A stretch of 64,000 nucleotides of DNA from Pegoplata infirma (GCA_963921195.1 OY992540.1:14081136-14145135); one strand, 5' to 3'. Counted from the first letter of the stretch, positions 34,449-47,224 are shown. A program made the numbers and translations. The notes: generated from the sequence alone by a model not told the origin.

Positions 34449-35570
34449 TATAGAGTAGATAGAGTATGATAATAATTTGAACTTGTTTTATTTTCTTAAA
34501 AAAAAAATTTTTCAATTCAATTTTTATTTTTTTTTTAATTTGTGCAATTCGAGTAAAATAAATTATTTATTTTTTTTATAAAAAAAAAGGATTCTTAATC
34601 ATGATTTTTTTTGTTATTTTTTAAATTTTTGTTTTGTTCATATGTGTGCGCAGTCGGTTTAACAAAAATTTTCTGTTTTTGTCCATATAGTTTAATGATT
34701 TTTTTATGTTTATTTATATTTTTTTAGTAATAGTTTAAATCACAAAATGTTTTTATTTTATATTTATTAAAAAAAAAAAGTTATAAATGTTAAACATAAC
34801 ATGATTTTAATATATTTTAAAATATCGTAAATATAAATTTGTTATTGTATATAAAAAATTTTTTTAATTCTTCTCTGCAGCTTAATTTCAAAAAAATAAA
34901 ACAGTTCTTGTTTTTTTTTTTACTTAAATTATTTTTTACTACGAATATAATTCGTATCTTTGGTATAAAAAGAGAAAAAATAAAAATAAAAAGTATTATG
35001 TTGTTTAAGAGTAAATAATAATAAAAAAAAAATGTAATTAAATTGTATAAATAGAAAAAGATTTTCACAGTTGTTTTTTTTTTCTTTAAGTAATATAAAA
35101 TAAATACAAGTTTTTTATAGAGATTTTTTTTTAAGTTTTAACTTAATTTTAGGAAAAAAAAATATAAAAAAATTTATAAAATTTAAAAAATAGTTTATAT
35201 ATATAATTAAATACAATGAAAATTAAAAAAATATATTAAAAAAAAAAAATATTATTCATAGCAGCCTATTTTCATTTTAGTTTTGTTCACTTTTTCTCTG
35301 TGCGTATGTTTTACTTTTTTATTAATTTGTTGATTTTGTTTTAAAAAAATTTTGTAGAAATTTCTTTCTTTTTAATATTGTTGCCAGATGAATGATGGAC
35401 CTGCCAGTTTTAATATAAAATAAAAAATAAATGGAAGAAAATATATAAGAAAAATGTTTATAAAGTAAAGCTAAGTTTGTAGAATTTCTTTAATTTATAA
35501 ACATTTGCACAAAAACAAAAAATATTTCTTTTTGATTAAAAATATGTCTTTAAAGTAAAATATTAAGTGA
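34449..35570. other. AT-rich intergenic DNA
   Basis: Dominated by A and T runs, (TTTTTAAT)-like filler and occasional ATATAT. No repeats shared with other parts of the window and no coding signal. Confidence 0.4.
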
Positions 35571-35730
35571 AGCTGATCATATTTGGTCTGACCTAATCGT
35601 ATTTAATTTTATCTAAAATTATATCTGATCAAATCTGTCAGATTTCAAATTGAATCCTTTATTTTAAGATTCGGAATCAGATCGAATCAGATTCCGAAAT
35701 TTGAAATCTTATCAGATACAATTACACAGT
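35571..35730. repeat. AATCAGAT/ATCTGATT word cluster
   Basis: Short cluster with ATCTGATCAAATCTG, GAATCAGATCGAATCAGATT and ATCTTATCAGAT, again self-complementary. Ends not defined. Confidence 0.45.
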
Positions 35731-35971
35731 GGATGTAGATGTAATTCGTTAGCGACAAAGTTAACAATAATTTACTTAATATTATCAAACAAGTATTTTT
35801 GTAAAAACTGCTGTGTAGGTAATTTATCCAGCTTTAATTGCTAAATGGCGTCCAGATTGAGTAAATATTTAATGTGCTACGAGGGTCGAAACGGAAATTG
35901 AAATCATTGAAAGATCTTTTTTAGAAATTTTTTTAAAAATAATTTTATGTCGATTTTTTTCAAGCTCAAAC

Positions 35972-36571
35972 TAGGGTTCTATAGTCGAAAAGTCGATTAA
36001 TAGACTTTTTGTATGAAAATTCGAAAAGTCGATTAATCGACTTTTTGTATGAAAAAGTCGAAAAGTCGATTAATCGACTTTTTGTATGAAAAAGTCGAAA
36101 AGTCGAAATCGACTTTTTTGTTCTTAAAAAGTCGAAAAGTCGACTTTTGCTTATTTTCGACTTTTTTCGAATTTTTTACCAATATTTTTGATTATTGTAA
36201 ACACCACAATGATAGGGTTCTATAAATCGAAGTCGACTCTCATTTCAACCTTTTCCACATTTTCGATTTCTTCGACTTTTTTTTTATAAATAAAATACAA
36301 CCAAAAAAAGCACCTAAATGCTTACTACAAGTCAAAACTAAACTTTTATTTACAAAAAAATCTACTTTTTAAAAGTTGGAAAAGGTCGAAAAAAAGTTAA
36401 AAAGTCAAAGAAAGTCAAAAAGTCGAAAAAAATCGAAAAGTCGAAAAAATCGAAAAGTCGAAAAAGTCGAAAAAAGTCGACTTTTTAAAAAGTCTAAAGG
36501 TCGAAAAGTCGACTTTTTAAAATTTGAAAAAAGTCGAAAAATCGACTTTTTGTTGCGACTATATAACCCTA
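35972..36571. mobile_element. hAT-like word element (word AAGTCGATTAATCGACTT), 8-bp TSD
   Basis: 600 bp, ends TAGGGTTCTATAGTCG and inverse TAGGGTTATATAGTCG, flanked by the 8-bp duplication GCTCAAAC (35964-35971, 36572-36579). Subterminal zones are dense runs of AAAAGTCGATTAATCGACTT. An internal TAGGGTTCTATAAATCG near 36212 looks like a second left end. The Lys-rich 99-aa frame in it is only the word translated. Confidence 0.85.
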
Positions 36572-36579
36572 GCTCAAAC

Positions 36580-37160
36580 CATACTTGGGAATTTTTAATT
36601 GGCATTGAATTTTCATTGGCATTATTTGAAACTAATGCCAATGTCAAAAAAAGCATTAGCATTTATTGCCAATGAAATTTTTTGGCATTGGCATTATTTG
36701 TACTAATGCCAATGAAATTGCAATTGCCTAAAAAAAGGATTTACAATTTATAAAAAAATAACATTTTTTTTACAATAAATATATTTTTTTAAAACATAAA
36801 ATTTTTTAGATTCAAAGTTTGGACTTTTAGGGTTCACATATGTGAAGAGAAAAAGCAAAACAATGTAGATTCAAAGAACCAAAAATGCCATTCATTTTGT
36901 TCTATCTGGTTTAGTTTTCGAGATATAGCCACTTTAAGTTTTAACCAAAAAAAAAAATTGACAACACGCTGACGGAAATACGACATTAATTATTGCTAAT
37001 GCTTTGTTTTCATGAAGGCATTTATTAATGTCAATGAAATTTTTCATAATTGGCATTAGTAATGTTACTAATTCCTTAACGGGAATTGGTATTGATTGAA
37101 ACAATACCAATGCTAAAAATTTCATTGGCTTTAGTTTCAATATAATGTCAATGAAATCGT
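36580..37160. repeat. ATTGGCATT/AATGCCAAT word region
   Basis: About twenty copies of ATTGGCATT, AATGCCAATGAAAT and inverses at both ends (36590-36720 and 37015-37155), with plain AT-rich DNA between. This is the layout of a word element, but exact termini are not clear. Confidence 0.5.
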
Positions 37161-38017
37161 CAATTAATTGGTCCATTTATTTAAATAGTACCATGTGTGG
37201 CTCAAACATTAAAAATTTAAAAATTGTTTCAAAAGTTTTTATTCAGTTATCAACAAAAATTTCCAACGACTCAAAGACAAATGGAAAAAAAGTTAAATAC
37301 AGTAGAAGAAATCCGCATTCTTTGACCTCCAATTTTTTATAAACAAAGAAAGTGTTTAATTATTTTTATGTCGTACACTTAGATCTACTAAAATTAATAA
37401 ACAATAAAATCTTTTCATTGTTTACAAAAAATTGGTGGTCAAAAGAATTTGAGGTCATAAACTCAGATTTGTTCTACGGGTCAGTCTTAGTGAAATCAAT
37501 CAAAAATAGCTAAAAATTTTCGTGACCCCCTCCGATTTTGATGAAATTTGGTTTAGTTGTAACACTAAGTGATAAACTGACGCACACTTATTTTCAGCCC
37601 TCTAAGTAAACAGTGGGCGAAAATATGGAGAGTCGAAATTTCCCACAAAATCTCCCAGTCACGACACTTTGCACCGTAAAAACTTAATATCGTTGGTTCT
37701 ATTATAGCTAGAAAGCCCATTTTTGGTTTGTTTTGAAGCTCATAATATGCTCTACAAGACCTACCATAACCCTTATTTTAAGGTCGTGATAAAGGGAGGA
37801 GAAAATGGGAAGAACTGAAAATGCAGTTTTACTACATTTAGTCTGTAGTTTCAAACGTATATTATTCAGTTCGTATTTAACGACGAAAACACAATGAAAA
37901 AAAAAATGTGACAAAAAAATTGTTGAAAAAAAGTTTTTGTATTAAAAAAGGTGAAATAAAAAAAAAATAAAATTGAAAATAAAAAAATTTTAAAAGAAAA
38001 TTGCTTCCTTTTACTAC
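37161..38017. other. Intergenic DNA, nothing assigned
   Basis: Contains an inverted pair around 37310-37450 (TCTTTGACCTCCAATTTTT / AAAAATTGGTGGTCAAAAGA). 37520-37680 has CTCCGATTTTGATGAAATTT, similar to the Helitron unit box. No gene seen. Confidence 0.35.
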
Positions 38018-38020
38018 TGA

Positions 38021-38630
38021 CAAGGGAAGTCTCCCTAGTGTCACCCGCGGATCTTTATGGAATTGGTTTTATTTTGTAGATCTGAAAAAAATAAAGGGAC
38101 ACGTATTTTTTTTTTAGCGGCCCAAATTCATATATAGGGGTAAAAAGGAGGGGGGAAGACAAGGCCATTTTTCAGTTTTTTTTTTTCGTTTATCTCCTAT
38201 GTTATGTAAAGAAACCTAGTCATGTTACTTACCAAATAAAAGGTCTTTGGAAAACCTATCTACGTGTGCTAAGAACGTGTCCAAACATGCACAACTTTTC
38301 GTCATATAAAGTAAATTACCAAAATTTTAGAACATTTATGTTAATAAGTCGAAAAATATTAACTTCTTTGGCCCATTGTTAGCAACGCAAGATAGGTATT
38401 TTTTATACCTTTAATCTGATATATTATATATATATGCCTATATTAATTTTGTTTAAATGGGCGTAAATCGTAAAAAACTAAAAAAGGTCAATTTCCCCCC
38501 ATACAAATCGACACCCCTAAAAATGAGTTTGGGCCGCTAAAAAAAAATACGTGTCGAATTAATTTTCGTTCTTAACAACATATCCAAATTTCATGAAGAT
38601 CGGAGGGTGACACCAGGTAGACTTCCCTTG
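38021..38630 (+). mobile_element. CTNAG-site TIR element, copy 2
   Basis: 610 bp from CAAGGGAAGTCTCCCTAGTG to the inverse end, flanked by TGA (38018-38020, 38631-38633) in the context C-TGA...TGA-G. Interior as in copy 1 (GCGGCCCAAATTCATAT, AAAGAAACCTAGTCATGTTA, AGATAGGTATTTT). Confidence 0.85.
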
Positions 38631-38890
38631 TGAGTCAAATGATTTTCGTCATTTTTAGAAATATTTCTAAAAGTTTTGAAAATAATGCGTAACATAAATT
38701 TGTCCATTAATTCATTTTAGTTGCATGTCCCGTTTTCACCAGACATGTGACAGAAGATTTCGAAACGACCGACTCCTCCCATGTTTTTTCTGCTCTCTAT
38801 AAATTGGTTCTCTTTATGTTTCCCCATACAATTGCATGTAAAAACTCTCTAAATACACTAAGGAACCAATTTATAGAAAGTGACATATTT

Positions 38891-39334
38891 GGGGTTTTCA
38901 CAGTGACGATTAAATTTGCCATTTTTAGTGTGGTATTTGGCAAATTTGCCATTTTACTAAACGTCAAGTATTTGCCACCATTTTTTCTTTGCATATCGTG
39001 AGCGCACCTTTTGTTATTAATTTGCACAAAATAACTTTAATTAACTTTTTACATTCACAATTTTAAAATAAACCCAAAAAATATGTATTTTTTCTTTTTA
39101 TATAAATGTTTTTGTTGCCGCGTTCGAAATTTTAGCATAAACAATCACAGCTGTTTTAATTTTTATGTTTTTTTCTTATTTGCACACTGGCATTTTGTAT
39201 TTAGACAAGGTTTGTGTTGGGCATTTTAAGAAAAATATGCCACATTCAAATTGGCATTTTTTTTTTTGACGTTTGGCACGTTTGCCAAATACCACACATA
39301 AAAAGGCAAATTTAATCGTCACTGTGAAAACCCT
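38891..39334. mobile_element. Inverted-repeat element (word ATTTGGCAAATTTGCC)
   Basis: 444 bp with about 60-bp arms: GGGGTTTTCACAGTGACGAT, TAAATTTGCC, GTGGTATTTGGCAAA and the inverse at the right end. The arms are rich in TTTGCCAAAT. No clear target duplication. It sits next to a moderately GC-rich stretch (38716-38880) of unknown origin. Confidence 0.7.
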
Positions 39335-39764
39335 AATCGTTTTTAGGGTTTACCAAAGTCTCTTATTTATCTTTACTCTATGGACCCCGCTTTGGATATT
39401 AATCGCAATTGTTTTCATACATTTTATATGAAAACAAAATTCCGCCGTGTTTTACCGCCAAACTAGATTTAATTCTATTTTAATGAAGAAAATTGTGGAA
39501 AACCGCTTCCCGCTCCAATTGTGAGTATTCTCTTAGTTTAGAATTGAGGTAATACTCTTACATAAATGGATTTCAATAGGTTAAAGATTGGAGATAAGAT
39601 TTATGTTTTAGTGATCTTCATACGCATTTAATTTCTCCAAAAGAGTAAAAAGTAGAGAGAAAAAATAAATTCTATTCTTGAGAAATGTTTTTAACCTCTC
39701 TGTACTTTTTAGTCTTAAGTAAAACACTCTGCTCGGAGTTTATGTAAAAAAAAATCAAAATCGC
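39335..39764. other. Intergenic DNA, nothing assigned
   Basis: No repeats or long frames were recognised; base content is somewhat less AT-rich than its surroundings. Confidence 0.35.
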
Positions 39765-40275
39765 GACCTTATACACCTGATTATAATTGCTCTTATGGTC
39801 AAAAATCCGGTCTCTCAAACTTTTCTATTTTCCATTTAAAAAAAAATCTACGTTTTGGGCATTTTTGGCAACTAATACCGGATAAACCCGATTTGTTGAC
39901 GACTTAAAAATAAGTCGAAGGCAAAGATTAAACATTTCTCTCTAAAATGCAAAACTCATTTGGTCGGTCGCCTTAAACCTTAGTGCATCAATTGTCTTTT
40001 AATGAGTTCTTGTTCCCCAGTATCGGAAGAAAAACGTTTTTGGGGAGAAAATACTTTATTAAAATATAATTGGTGCTCCAAAAGTCAAAGCGACTGATCA
40101 AATGAGTTATGCATCTCAAAGAGAAATGTTTTAACTTTACCCTTGAGTTGTCAAATATGCCCAAAAACGCGATTTTTTTGAATTTCATATTTCTCAAATG
40201 CTGATGTTAAGGAAAAGTTTGTAGACCGAATTTGTGATCAGGAGAATAATTGTAATCATGTGTATAAAAAGTGGC
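39765..40275. repeat. Long imperfect inverted repeat, arms about 240 bp
   Basis: Matching inverted blocks include ATTTCTCTCTAAAATGC (39934) with GCATCTCAAAGAGAAAT (40110), GTTTTGGGCATTTTTGGCAA (39854) with TTGTCAAATATGCCCAAAAA (40147), and CCGGTCTCTCAAACTTTTC (39808) with AAAAGTTTGTAGACCG (40214). The centre is near 40030. Arms are perhaps 75 percent alike. It lacks the simple word filling of nearby elements. Confidence 0.65.
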
Positions 40276-41861
40276 GTTCTAAAAATCGTTTTTGGGGAAT
40301 AAGACATCATTGAAAGGCAATTGGTGCACCAAAGTTTTATAGTTTATTTTAATTATCTCCGCCCTCAAAACTATTAATGTTGCCGTAAACTCATTTCAAT
40401 ATTTGGAGCCATTTTAGTAAAAAAAATCTTAGCGGATTGAAACTTAGGATAAATTTTGTGATTCTTAAAAGTCCCTAGGTAAATCTATTATTAAAGACAT
40501 ATTAAGAAAAACGAAATATAATTTTTTTATCTTAATATAAAAAATAATTAAAAAATAACTAATTTTAAATTTCTTTTGTGCTTTTATTATAGAAAAAAAA
40601 AATTCGAATGGAAAATTTTTAACAACCGGCACACAATGCTATTATTTATCCAATGAAAAATATACAATTATGGTTTGAAAAACAAAAATTTTTTTTAAAA
40701 TAAATTGAAAATAATCCAAAAATTCCAAAAATGTTTATGTTTATAATTTTTTTTACTAAAAACTCATTATTTAGTTAATCTTAATTGCTATATTTGACTA
40801 CTACTTTGTTACTAATTATTTTGTTGTGTAATTTAATTTTTTTGTTTGTTTTCGACAAAGTTAAATTTTACTAAATTTTTTTTTAATTATGTATTTTTTT
40901 GTTTAATATGAATTTAAAATGTTTTATTGGTTGTTTTTATAATTTTCTACTACTTTTTTCCATTGATTAAAAAATTACGTGCTTTTTTTGTTGTTGTTTT
41001 AGCAAATAATTTTAATAATAATATTGTATTAAATGTTTCTTCTACCATGCTAAAATATAAAACAACATTTATTTTTATTATTATTTAATTTTTTTTTTTA
41101 ATTTTAACTTTATTTAAGGTTGGGGTTTTAAATGCAATACTTTTATTTTTAAATGGGATGAGGGAGAGAAAATGAAATGTTAAAAAGAAAAATGAGTAAT
41201 GTTTTTTTTTGTGAGTATTAAGCAAGAACTTATGGAAGGGGAATTTTAATTTGGGATGTAATTAGACTTGACAATATTAGCTTTCAAGATTAAAAAATAG
41301 GATACGAATCCTGCAGTTTTGAAATTCAAAGAGGCCTATGTTATTCAGTAACTTTCTCGTGGTATTTTTTAAATATTTGTTTAAAAATTTGTTATTTTTA
41401 TAGCATACTTTCCAAGCGTAGAAAAAAAGAGTTTTCGAAATTTGAAAAGCAAATTGAATTGTAATTTGTTTAACTTTTTTTCAAAAGAAGAGAATCTAAC
41501 AATAATTTTAAAACAATTGATTTCAAACTTTCAAAATTTGTGGAAAATAAATCTTTTTTTTTAATAATCATATTTTCCGACAGCCTAAAGTTATGCTACA
41601 AAAAAATTCAAAATTGGAATTTTAAAGAATGAACAGAAACATCACGGCACGGCACTTTTCATAAGATTTGACAGTTAAAAACCGTAACCATGTGACAACA
41701 AATTTAAATTTATTTTATTTTCACCAGTTTTTTCCAATCTCCCTTTCTCACTTTAGTGTCACCGTATTTTAACAAAAAAAGTTTTTTTATTCACAATGTA
41801 AAAAGGTCAGTGGTGCCAACTTGATGATATTAACAAAGATTAAGCTATTTTTTTTATAAAC
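40276..41861. other. AT-rich intergenic DNA
   Basis: 40280-40340 has a short direct repeat of the inverted-repeat centre (CGTTTTTGGGGAATAAGA and GGCAATTGGTGCACCAAAG). 40500-41240 is homopolymer-rich; 41250-41861 shows nothing assigned. Confidence 0.4.
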
Positions 41862-41864
41862 TTA

Positions 41865-42988
41865 CAAGGGAAGTATCCCTAGTGTCACCCGCGGAATTGG
41901 AATTGGTTTTATTTTGTAGAGCAGAAAAAATAAAGGGACACGAATTTTTTTAGCGGCCCAAATTCATATTTAGGGGGAAAAAAGTAGGGGGGAAGACAAG
42001 GCCATTTTTCAGTTTTTTCGTTTATCTCCTATATTATGCAAAGAAACTAGAGTCCGACCGAAACCAGTTTTCGAGGCCGAACCGAAACCGAACCGAATAT
42101 TCGGCCGAAAAAGTAATATTCGGCCGAAACCGAACCGAAACCGAAACTTAAAAAAAAAATACCGCCTGGCATGAATAAAATTATTAAAAATTTGTTAAAG
42201 ATTAATATACAGAATATAATGCTTTTAAACCATAGGAATTGTTGTAATTTTGAAAAAAAAATATGTTTTTTAAAAAACTTACAAAAAAAATTGCATATTT
42301 CATTTGCAGATTAGGAGAAAATTATTTTTGAACTGAAACAGTTTTACATTTATTGCATAAACTTGTAACATTTTCTTCAGTTGAACTGAAACAAGTGTAA
42401 TGAAATACGAAATCAAAAAATTCACCGACTTTTTTACATATTTTTTAAAATACCAAAAAGTTTCGGTTTCGGCTAATATTCGGCCAAAATTTTGCCGAAT
42501 ACCGAATAGAGGCCGAAACCCCATTATTCGGCCGAAACCGAGACCGAAACCGAATATTCGGTCGGACTCTAAAAGAAACCTAGTCATGTTACATACCAAA
42601 TGAAAGGTCTTTGGAAAACCTATCTATGTGTGCTAAGAACGTGTCCAAACATGCACAACTTTTCGTCATATTGAGTAAAATACCAAAATTTTAGGATATT
42701 TTTGTTAATAAATCGAAAACTATTAGCTTCTTTGGCCCGTTGTTAGCACCACGAGATAGGTATTTTTATTACCTTTAATCTGATACCACACATGCCTATA
42801 TTAATTTTGTTAAAATAGGCGTAAATCATAAAAAACTGAAAAAGGTCAATTTCCCCCCATACATATCGACCCCCCTAAAAATGAGTTTGGGCCGCTAAAA
42901 AAAAGTACGTGTCGAATTAATTTTCGTTCTTAACAACATATCCAAATTTCATGAAGATCGGAGGGTGACACCAGGGAGACTTCCCTTG
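41865..42988 (+). mobile_element. CTNAG-site TIR element, copy 3 (with hAT-like insert)
   Basis: From CAAGGGAAGTATCCCTAGTG to the inverse end, flanked by TTA (41862-41864, 42989-42991) in C-TTA...TTA-G. Split by the 524-bp element at 42048. Removing that insert and one TSD restores the order of copies 1 and 2 and a length of about 592 bp. Confidence 0.85.
42048..42571. mobile_element. hAT-like word element (word TTCGGCCGAA), 8-bp TSD
   Basis: 524 bp, ends TAGAGTCCGACCGAA and inverse, flanked by AAAGAAAC (42040-42047, 42572-42579); uninterrupted sister copies read GCAAAGAAACCTAGTC here. Subterminal zones consist of ATTCGGCCGAA, CCGAAACCGAA and inverses; the 260-bp middle is plain AT-rich. The frames across it are translated words. 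Confidence 0.9.
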
Positions 42989-42991
42989 TTA

Positions 42992-43390
42992 GCCCCATTG
43001 ATAACACAAATGGCAATTTTGGCCTTCGCCGTCCACCGTCATTGTTTTGGGTACATTTTCGCGCTTGCTCTGTTAACAATACTTTGTTATCTTTACCTAG
43101 GCCTTTTTTGATTGTTTGGAAGGAGAAGTTAAACAGATTTATCAACAAGTCCGTAATAATTGTTGAAGACTGCGTCAGTAGATATCGAAGGTAGTGAGCA
43201 TGCGAATGATAAGCAAGGAATGTGGAACTGCTCAATTATCGATAGGAAAAATATCTCAGAATATAAAAATTTTTGTGTAGGACTTTAGCCGGAATCTCAA
43301 AGTCGAATACTTTTAGTAGGAAAAACTTTTTCAGAAACTGCGAATTTCTCTACAGGTAAAACATCTTAGAATCTGAGCATAATTTGAGAC
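42992..43390. other. Unassigned, then degenerate edge of the 37-bp array
   Basis: 43000-43230 is the least AT-rich intergenic stretch nearby, with no supported gene. From 43250 on, degenerate CTCAGAAT..GAGACATT motifs and one TTTAGCCGGAATCTC lead into the array. Confidence 0.4.
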
Positions 43391-46230
43391 ATTTTCTATA
43401 TAGGAACAAAGTCTCAGAATCTGAGACTTTTTCTATAAAGGCAAAATTTCTAAAAATCTGAGAGTCTCAGAGTCTGAGACTTTATTTATATAGAAAAAAT
43501 GTCTCAGAGTCTGAGACTTTTTTATATAGAAAAAATGTCTCAGAATCTGAGACTTTTTTTATATAGAAAAAATGTCTCAGAATCTGAGACTTTTTTTATA
43601 TAGAAAAAATGTCTCAGAATCTGAGACTTTTTTTATATAGAAAAAATGTCTCAGAATCTGAGACTTTTTTTATATAGAAAAAATGTCTCAGAATCTGAGA
43701 CTTTTTTTATATAGAAAAAATGTCTCAGAATCTGAGACTTTTTTTATATAGAAAAAATGTCTCAGAATCTGAGACCTTTTTTATATAGAAAAAATGTCTC
43801 AGAATCTGAGACTTTTTTTATATAGAAAAAATGTCTCAGAATCTGAGACTTTTTTTATATAGAAAAAATGTCTCAGAATCTGAGACTTTTTTTATATAGA
43901 AAAAATGTCTCAGAATCTGAGACTTTTTTTATATAGAAAAAATGTCTCAGAATCTGAGACTTTTTTTATATAGAAAAAATGTCTCAGAATCTGAGACTTT
44001 TTTTATATAGAAAAAATGTCTCAGAATCTGAGACTTTTTTTATATAGAAAAAATGTCTCAGAATCTGAGACTTTTTTTATATAGAAAAAATGTCTCAGAA
44101 TCTGAGACTTTTTTTATATAGAAAAAATGTCTCAGATTCTGAGACTTTTTTTATATAGAAAAAATGTCTCAGAATCTGAGACTTTTTTTATATAGAAAAA
44201 ATGTCTCAGAATCTGAGACTTTTTTTATATAGAAAAAATGTCTCAGAATCTGAGACTTTTTTTATATAGAAAAAATGTCTCAGAATCTGAGACTTTTTTT
44301 ATATAGAAAAAATGTCTCAGAATCTGAGACTTTTTTTATATAGAAAAAATGTCTCAGAATCTGAGACTTTTTTTATATAGAAAAAATGTCTCAGAATCTG
44401 AGACTTTTTTTATATAGAAAAAATGTCTCAGAATCTGAGACTTTTTTTATATAGAAAAAATGTCTCAGAATCTGAGACTTTTTTTATATAGAAAAAATGT
44501 CTCAGAATCTGAGACTTTTTTTATATAGAAAAAATGTCTCAGAATCTGAGACTTTTTTTATATAGAAAAAATGTCTCAGAATCTGAGACTTTTTTTATAT
44601 AGAAAAAATGTCTCAGAATCTGAGACTTTTTTTATATAGAAAAAATGTCTCAGAATCTGAGACTTTTTTTATATAGAAAAAATGTCTCAGAATCTGAGAC
44701 TTTTTTTTATATAGAAAAAATGTCTCAGAATCTGAGACTTTTTTTTATATAGAAAAAATGTCTCAGAATCTGAGACTTTTTTTATATAGAAAAAATGTCT
44801 CAGAATCTGAGACTTTTTTTATATAGAAAAAATGTCTCAGAATCTGAGACTTTTTTTATATAGAAAAAATGTCTCAGAATCTGAGACTTTTTTTATATAG
44901 AAAAAATGTCTCAGAATCTGAGACTTTTTTTATATAGAAAAAATGTCTCAGAATCTGAGACTTTTTTTATATAGAAAAAATGTCTCAGAATCTGAGACTT
45001 TTTTTATATAGAAAAAATGTCTCAGAATCTGAGACTTTTTTTATATAGAAAAAATGTCTCAGAATCTGAGACTTTTTTTATATAGAAAAAATGTCTCAGA
45101 ATCTGAGACTTTTTTTATATAGAAAAAATGTCTCAGAATCTGAGACTTTTTTTATATAGAAAAAATGTCTCAGAATCTGAGACTTTTTTTATATAGAAAA
45201 AATGTCTCAGAATCTGAGACTTTTTTTATATAGAAAAAATGTCTCAGAATCTGAGACTTTTTTTATATAGAAAAAATGTCTCAGAATCTGAGACTTTTTT
45301 TATATAGAAAAAATGTCTCAGAATCTGAGACCTTTTTTATATAGAAAAAATGTCTCAGAATCTGAGACTTTTTTTATATAGAAAAAATGTCTCAGATCTG
45401 AGACTTTTTTTATATAGAAAAAATGTCTCAGAATCTGAGACTTTTTTTATATAGAAAAAATGTCTCAGAATCTGAGACTTTTTTTATATAGAAAAAATGT
45501 CTCAGAATCTGAGACTTTTTTTATATAGAAAAAATGTCTCAGAATCTGAGACTTTTTTTATATAGAAAAAATGTCTCAGAATCTGAGACTTTTTTTATAT
45601 AGAAAAAATGTCTCAGAATCTGAGACTTTTTTTATATAGAAAAAATGTCTCAGAATCTGAGACTTTTTTTATATAGAAAAAATGTCTCAGAATCTGAGAC
45701 TTTTTTTATATAGAAAAAATGTCTCAGAATCTGAGACTTTTTTTATATAGAAAAAATGTCTCAGAATCTGAGACTTTTTTTATATAGAAAAAATGTCTCA
45801 GAATCTGAGACTTTTTTTATATAGAAAAAATGTCTCAGAATCTGAGACTTTTTTTATATAGAAAAAATGTCTCAGAATCTGAGACTTTTTTTATATAGAA
45901 AAAATGTCTCAGAATCTGAGACTTTTTTTATATAGAAAAAATGTCTCAGAATCTGAGACTTTTTTTATATAGAAAAAATGTCTCAGAATCTGGGACTTCT
46001 TTTTATATAGAAAAAATGTCTCAGAATCTGAGACTTCTTTTTATATAGAAAAAATGTCTCTGAGTCTAAGACTTTTTTTATATAGAAAAAATGTCTCAGA
46101 ATCTGAGACTTTTTTTATATAGAAAAAATGTCTCAGAATCTGAGACTTTTTTTATATAGAAAAAATGTCTCAGAATCTGAGACTTTTTTTATATAGAAAA
46201 AATGTCTTAGAATCTGAGACTTTTTTTATA
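43391..46230. repeat. 37-bp palindromic minisatellite, about 75 copies
   Basis: Unit: AAAAAATGTCTCAGAATC plus TGAGACTTTTTTTATATAG, 37 bp. GTCTCAGA-A-TCTGAGAC is a perfect 8-bp hairpin extended by the A6/T7 runs to about 15 bp. The first units (to about 43520) and the last few are variable. The core is nearly invariant, with single changes at about 43771, 44135, 45331 and 45396 and T-run length changes. This gradient fits homogenisation by unequal exchange. Confidence 0.95.
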
Positions 46231-46804
46231 TCCCGGCTAAAAATAAATGTGTATGTTCATATATGACTATGTATTGATCTTTATATGATCATATATGGCA
46301 TGTAAGGAAGCATATATGTGCCCATATATGCAAAAATCGATCCCATATATGAGGTCGTATGTAAACTATGTACCATATATGATATCATATATGGAACCAT
46401 ATATGTTGCAAATTTGAATCAGAATTACAAAAAAAAAGTTTTTTACGAATAAAATTATATTTTATTACCATCGATTAACTTATATAAAAATAAACATAAC
46501 TGCAATACCGGTGCATATAAATAATTTAACAACTATTGTCCTACTTGAAAAATATTCTGCTTAAAAAATTACTTTTACATAGAAAAATGTTGGAAAAGGT
46601 AAGTTTTCATTAATATATATAAAGAATTCTAAAATCATGTTTTCTTTTTTTTCAATTATAAGCGTGGACATTTTATTCCAAAACAAGATGAACTGGAAAT
46701 TTTCGTATTCAAAATGTCGAAAAAACAATATTCTTGAGTTCTTTGATGTTGAAGAAAATTAAACAACGCAGCTACATAAAGCTTTCGCAACATGGTGGAG
46801 AGGG

Positions 46805-47224
46805 CATATGCACCACCATAATGTTATCATTACGATTTCAATATTACAAACTTTTTACAAATCCCTTAATGTCGCCATATCAAATTGGAAATTAAAAGAT
46901 CGTATAAGCAGTTTTGATACCGAGTTACGAGTTGAAGAAAGCTCTTCTACTTGGAAGAGAGAACATATGCGCCACCATAACGTTATCACTACGATTTCAA
47001 CACTACAAACTATTTTGAAATCCCTTACTGTCGCAAAAGCAAATTGGAAATGGAAAGAACATGTATGCAGTTTGAAGGTCGAGTTACGAGTTACAGCAAC
47101 GTTCAGCTCACTCAACTTGGGGGAAAAATCATATGCATTTCTGTCACCTTACATACATGGAAAATATTGTCGGCATGATGTAAGTATTAATAGTTTATTT
47201 ATCCCTCTCCTTCAAATATCCTAA
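46805..47224 (+). other. Open frame over 159-bp tandem repeat, doubtful coding
   Basis: Two units 159 bp apart start CATATGCACCACCATAA and CATATGCGCCACCATAAC. Because the unit is 53 codons the frame stays open for 138 residues, with repeated HHNVI.TIS.LQT, K.LTVA and ELRV segments. I recognise no domain. It sits inside a mobile element after an intron-like stretch (AAAAG/GTAAGT at 46597 to ATTATAAG at 46664). Most likely noncoding, but the near absence of frame-breaking indels is noted. Confidence 0.3.

Noticed and set aside
36376..36675. Lys/Arg/Ser-rich 99-aa frame
   Set aside because: It is the AAAGTCGAAAA word of the hAT-like element translated in one frame.
38747..39027. Opposed 84- and 76-aa frames
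   Set aside because: They overlap an inverted-repeat element and show no conserved domain.
42300..42603. Overlapping frames with repeated FGRI/RPKP patterns
   Set aside because: They are translations of the TTCGGCCGAA word zone; both strands are open because the word is self-complementary.
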